Below are positions 62,397 to 64,000 of a stretch of DNA of 64,000 nt, piece by piece (the stretch's first letter is position 1; each line of letters begins with the position of its first letter). Made by a program: the position numbers and the translations under genes. Origin of the DNA: Hydrogenothermaceae bacterium (lineage in GTDB: Bacteria; Aquificota; Aquificia; Aquificales; Hydrogenothermaceae). The stretch is taken from positions 186,001-250,000 of the forward strand of contig JAOABH010000004.1 in NCBI GenBank assembly GCA_026418455.1, in the 5' to 3' direction. Under the pieces are notes generated by a model that was given only the letters and a program-made list of their open reading frames with translations, ran no database searches and was not told the origin of the DNA.

Positions 62397-64000
62397 TTAA
62401 CCTTTTACTGTAAAGGTGAAGTTTTCTCCATCTGCATCTATAAGGACAGTATCACCTTCTTTTATCTCTCTTCTTAGTATCTTTTCAGATAGAGGTGTTT
62501 CTATATACTTTTGGACAGCTCTTCTTAAAGGTCTTGCTCCATAGACTGGGTCATATCCAAGTTTTACAAGTAGCTCTTTTGCGTTGTCTGTAAGCTCCAC
62601 TTTTATATTTCTGTCGTATAATCTCTTGTTTAGAGAGTTTATCATTAGGTCTATTATCTGTTTTATCTCTTTCTTAAATAGAGGTTTAAATACTATTATT
62701 TCATCTATCCTGTTTAAAAATTCTGGTCTAAAGTAATGTTTAACTTCTTCTACGACCTTATCTTTGGCTTTGTTAAACTCTCTTTCTATTACATCTTCTT
62801 CAGCATCAAAAGGTATGCTTATGAGATACTGACTACCTATATTAGATGTCATAATTATTATTGTGTTTCTAAAATTAACGGTTCTTCCCTGAGAGTCTGT
62901 AAGTCTTCCGTCATCTAAAACTTGTAAGAAAAGGTCAAACACTCTTGGGTGAGCTTTTTCTATCTCATCAAGGAGTATAACAGAGTATGGTCTTCTTCTT
63001 ACAGCCTCTGTAAGTTTTCCACCTTCCTCATAACCTACATATCCCGGAGGTGCTCCTATAAGTTTTGCAACAGAGTGTTCTTCTTTAAATTCAGACATAT
63101 CAAGTCTAATAAGTGCATCTTCATCATCAAATAGCAGCTCTGCTAATGTTTTTGCAAGTTCTGTTTTACCTACTCCTGTAGGACCAAGGAACATAAAAGA
63201 TGCAAGTGGTTTTCTTGGATCTGATAGTCCTGCTCTTGCTCTTCTTATAGCCTCTGCTACAAGTTTAACAGCATGTTCTTGGTCTATCAATCTCTTATGC
63301 ATCTCTTCTTCAAGATGTAGTAATCTTTCCATTTCTTCTTCTTTCATCTTTGATATAGGAATACCAGTCCATTCAGATATCACCTCTGCCACATCATCTT
63401 CTGTTACTACTGTGGCTTGAGCAACTTTCTGTTGAAGTTCTTTTATCTGTTTTTCTACTTGTACTCTCTTTATCTTATACTCTGCCTCTTTCTCGTAATC
63501 TCCTTTCTCTGCAGCTGCTTCTATCTGTCTGTCTATCTCTTCAAGCTGTTTCTCAAGCTCTGTAAGTTTGAGTTTATCACTGGAAGATTTGGTTAAAACA
63601 TCTTTAAGCTGTTTTTCCAAGTTTGCTTTCTCTATTTTTAGTTTTGCCTCTTTTTCGTAATCTCCATCTAAGGAAGCTTTCTCTATCTGCTCATCTAAGG
63701 ATTTTATTCTCCTTTCAAGTTCTATGACCTCTGGTGGAGCATATACAAGTTTAAGTTTCTTTCTTGCACAAGCTTGGTCTAATGAGTCTATGGCTTTGTC
63801 CGGAAGTTTTCTTGCAGGTATGTATCTATGTGTTAATTTTGCTGCTGCAACTATTGCAGAGTCATCTATTTTAACATTGTGATGTTTTTCAAGTCTTGGT
63901 CTGAGAGCTTTTAGTATCTCTATGGTTGTATCTACATCAGGTTCATCTACAAAAACAGGTTGGAATCTCCTCTCTAATGCAGGGTCTTTTTCTATATACT
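62397..64000 (-). CDS. clpB: ClpB disaggregase, C-terminal part (runs off window)
   Basis: The frame is open to the window edge, so 534 C-terminal residues are visible. They include the end of AAA+ domain 1, a coiled-coil middle domain, VVTEDDVAEVISEWTGIPISK, and AAA+ domain 2 with GPTGVGKTELAKTL (Walker A), VILLDEIEKAH (Walker B) and RPEFLNRIDE. The lack of a GF loop after TSNIGS favours ClpB over ClpA/ClpC. It rescues aggregated proteins with DnaK. The middle domain appears to hold two copies of a GDYEKEAxxKI segment. Confidence 0.93.
   Translation of the reverse strand, partial: YIEKDPALERRFQPVFVDEPDVDTTIEILKALRPRLEKHHNVKIDDSAIVAAAKLTHRYIPARKLPDKAIDSLDQACARKKLKLVYAPPEVIELERRIKSLDEQIEKASLDGDYEKEAKLKIEKANLEKQLKDVLTKSSSDKLKLTELEKQLEEIDRQIEAAAEKGDYEKEAEYKIKRVQVEKQIKELQQKVAQATVVTEDDVAEVISEWTGIPISKMKEEEMERLLHLEEEMHKRLIDQEHAVKLVAEAIRRARAGLSDPRKPLASFMFLGPTGVGKTELAKTLAELLFDDEDALIRLDMSEFKEEHSVAKLIGAPPGYVGYEEGGKLTEAVRRRPYSVILLDEIEKAHPRVFDLFLQVLDDGRLTDSQGRTVNFRNTIIIMTSNIGSQYLISIPFDAEEDVIEREFNKAKDKVVEEVKHYFRPEFLNRIDEIIVFKPLFKKEIKQIIDLMINSLNKRLYDRNIKVELTDNAKELLVKLGYDPVYGARPLRRAVQKYIETPLSEKILRREIKEGDTVLIDADGENFTFTVKG

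Noticed and set aside
1-64000. CRISPR arrays, insertion sequences or prophage
   Set aside because: I found no regular direct repeats with spacers, no transposase motifs and no terminal inverted repeats; the gene content is ordinary chromosomal.

Overview
The window looks like a chromosomal segment of a thermophilic, chemolithoautotrophic member of the Aquificales, most like Hydrogenothermaceae such as Sulfurihydrogenibium. This is inferred from the AT-rich DNA, the Lys/Glu/Ile-rich proteins, the dense gene packing with 4-30 bp overlaps on both strands, and the gene set: a long class II FBP aldolase beside FBPase, AcnB, a Gram-negative envelope (HldD, lipoprotein, beta-barrel exporter), LytTR signalling and a class II photolyase. 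No species was confirmed by a search. I saw no insertion sequences, prophage genes or CRISPR arrays.

Layout. 1-1.9 kb: a protoglobin-PsiE membrane protein, a tiny zinc-ribbon ORF and a Sco copper chaperone. 2-4.7 kb: lepA and birA. 4.7-11 kb: a long minus-strand run (hisIE, bcp, pyrK, queD, a 32-aa membrane microprotein, DUF29, gamma-carbonic-anhydrase-like, a 55-aa membrane microprotein, an HU/IHF-like protein, tRNA-Pro(GGG), surE, trpE). 11.1-23.4 kb: a complete Pel exopolysaccharide operon in the order C-D-E-F-G-A-B, with PelB apparently split into a membrane-anchored TPR protein and a separate outer-membrane TPR/beta-barrel protein. PelD keeps an RxxD c-di-GMP site. 23.4-27.2 kb: a macro-domain protein, a membrane-anchored Mrr-like protein and the three-part Memo/AMMECR1/radical-SAM set. 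27.2-33.4 kb: a class II photolyase divergent from an operon with a LytTR regulator, a DUF523-DUF1722 protein, a CrtI/CrtISO-like FAD enzyme and a LytS-type histidine kinase. 33.4-37.6 kb: membrane metallophosphoesterase, two small proteins, a PAS-PAS-GGDEF-EAL protein and lipB. 37.7-40.3 kb: acnB.

40.4-44.2 kb is the most intriguing part. It is a minus-strand operon of ndk, a DUF4149 membrane protein, a HAMP-only membrane protein, a roadblock-like protein carrying three copies of a short PxLExIL motif, a roadblock/LC7 protein, a DUF4388 protein and a Ras-like GTPase. This resembles the Streptomyces conservons or MglA/MglB modules, but no kinase is present. 44.3-48.7 kb: FBP aldolase, an unknown protein, FBPase, CrcB, DUF190 and another unknown. 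48.6-54.2 kb (minus): YdcF-like, patatin, guaA, a GT2 glycosyltransferase, a PrpE-like phosphatase and a ZnuA-like metal-binding protein. 54.3-60.9 kb (plus): efp, accB, hldD, thrB, a GT-like protein, purH and folD. 60.8-64 kb (minus): moaB/mogA, a Cys-rich V4R-like protein, a small membrane protein and the 3' part of clpB, which runs off the window.

The main theme linking regions is surface life and its control. PelD should read c-di-GMP, which the GGDEF-EAL protein at 35 kb may make or break. The roadblock/GTPase operon could act in polarity or surface signalling, and the photolyase region could be a light- or redox-stress response. These links are inference.
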